Below, one piece after another: positions 13,361 to 13,443 of a stretch of DNA of 13,443 nucleotides; position 1 is the first letter of the stretch; every line of letters starts with the position of its first letter. The position numbers were made by a program, and so were the translations under genes. Below the pieces are notes generated by a model that saw nothing but the letters and a program-made list of their open reading frames with translations, was not told where the DNA came from and did not search any database. The stretch comes from Thermodesulfobacteriota bacterium (GTDB lineage: Bacteria > Desulfobacterota > BSN033 > UBA1163), in contig JASEIE010000073.1 in the NCBI GenBank assembly GCA_030024065.1, positions 1-13,443 on the forward strand, written 5' to 3'.

Positions 13361-13388
13361 TACAGCGTCATTAATCACAACAAAGCAT

Positions 13389-13443
13389 GTCATTCCTGCG
13401 AAAGCAGGAATCCAGGAAAACACTGGATTCCGGATCAAGCCCG
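13389..13443. repeat. Dispersed palindromic repeat, cut by window end
   Basis: GTCATTCCTGC-GAAA-GCAGGAAT forms an 8 bp stem with a GAAA tetraloop (13392-13411). A second 7 bp stem follows (13409-13415 with 13423-13429), then GGATCAAGCCCG at the edge. From memory this belongs to a widespread class of proteobacterial intergenic repeats beginning GTCATTCC, with a core resembling the neisserial dRS3 type. The right end lies outside the window. Confidence 0.7.

Overview
The window (about 46-48% G+C by eye) looks like chromosomal DNA of an uncultured, probably anaerobic Gram-negative bacterium. A deltaproteobacterial (Desulfobacterota-type) origin fits best. The reasons are a Liv-type ABC transporter interleaved with acyl-CoA ligase genes, an AcuB-like CBS-CBS-ACT protein, a degradative thiolase, and intergenic DNA full of short palindromic repeats. 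The assignment is inference from gene content, not from a marker gene. No rRNA, tRNA, CRISPR array, phage gene or intact transposase was found. All convincing genes are on the + strand.

Layout. Positions 1-1016 hold no convincing gene. They contain palindromes, two abutting inverted-repeat elements that seem to have inserted at one target site, and a candidate sigma70 promoter at 708-736. From 1017 to 8299 runs a transport cluster: livG-type ATPase, long-chain acyl-CoA ligase (overlapping livG by 17 nt), livH-type permease, livM-type permease, periplasmic binding protein, and livF-type ATPase (TTG start). Next come a LEA14/WHy-like lipoprotein (8401-8973), a repeat-rich gap (8974-9324), and a PaaK-like CoA ligase with altered active-site motifs (9325-10620). 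After a second inverted-repeat element come an AcuB-like CBS-CBS-ACT protein (10895-11572), a MerR-family regulator (11715-12179), and an overlapping acetyl-CoA acetyltransferase (12130-13311). The window ends inside a dispersed palindromic repeat.

How the parts may work together. The transporter ATPases, permeases and binding protein would import a substrate of the Liv/HAAT class. Two CoA-ligase-family proteins are encoded in the same block, one between the ATPase and permease genes. The cargo is therefore more likely an organic acid (fatty, branched-chain or aromatic) that is CoA-activated on entry than an amino acid. A thiolase downstream would release acetyl-CoA from such acids, and the MerR protein is a good candidate regulator of it. 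The substrate cannot be read from the sequence.

The most unusual DNA-level feature is a series of imperfect hairpins in the gaps between operon genes. Each arm is built from degenerate 6-7 nt tandem units (GTGANTC-type in four gaps, AGGTCA/AGGTTA-type in another, ATGGAAT-type in another). Several end just before the next Shine-Dalgarno sequence.
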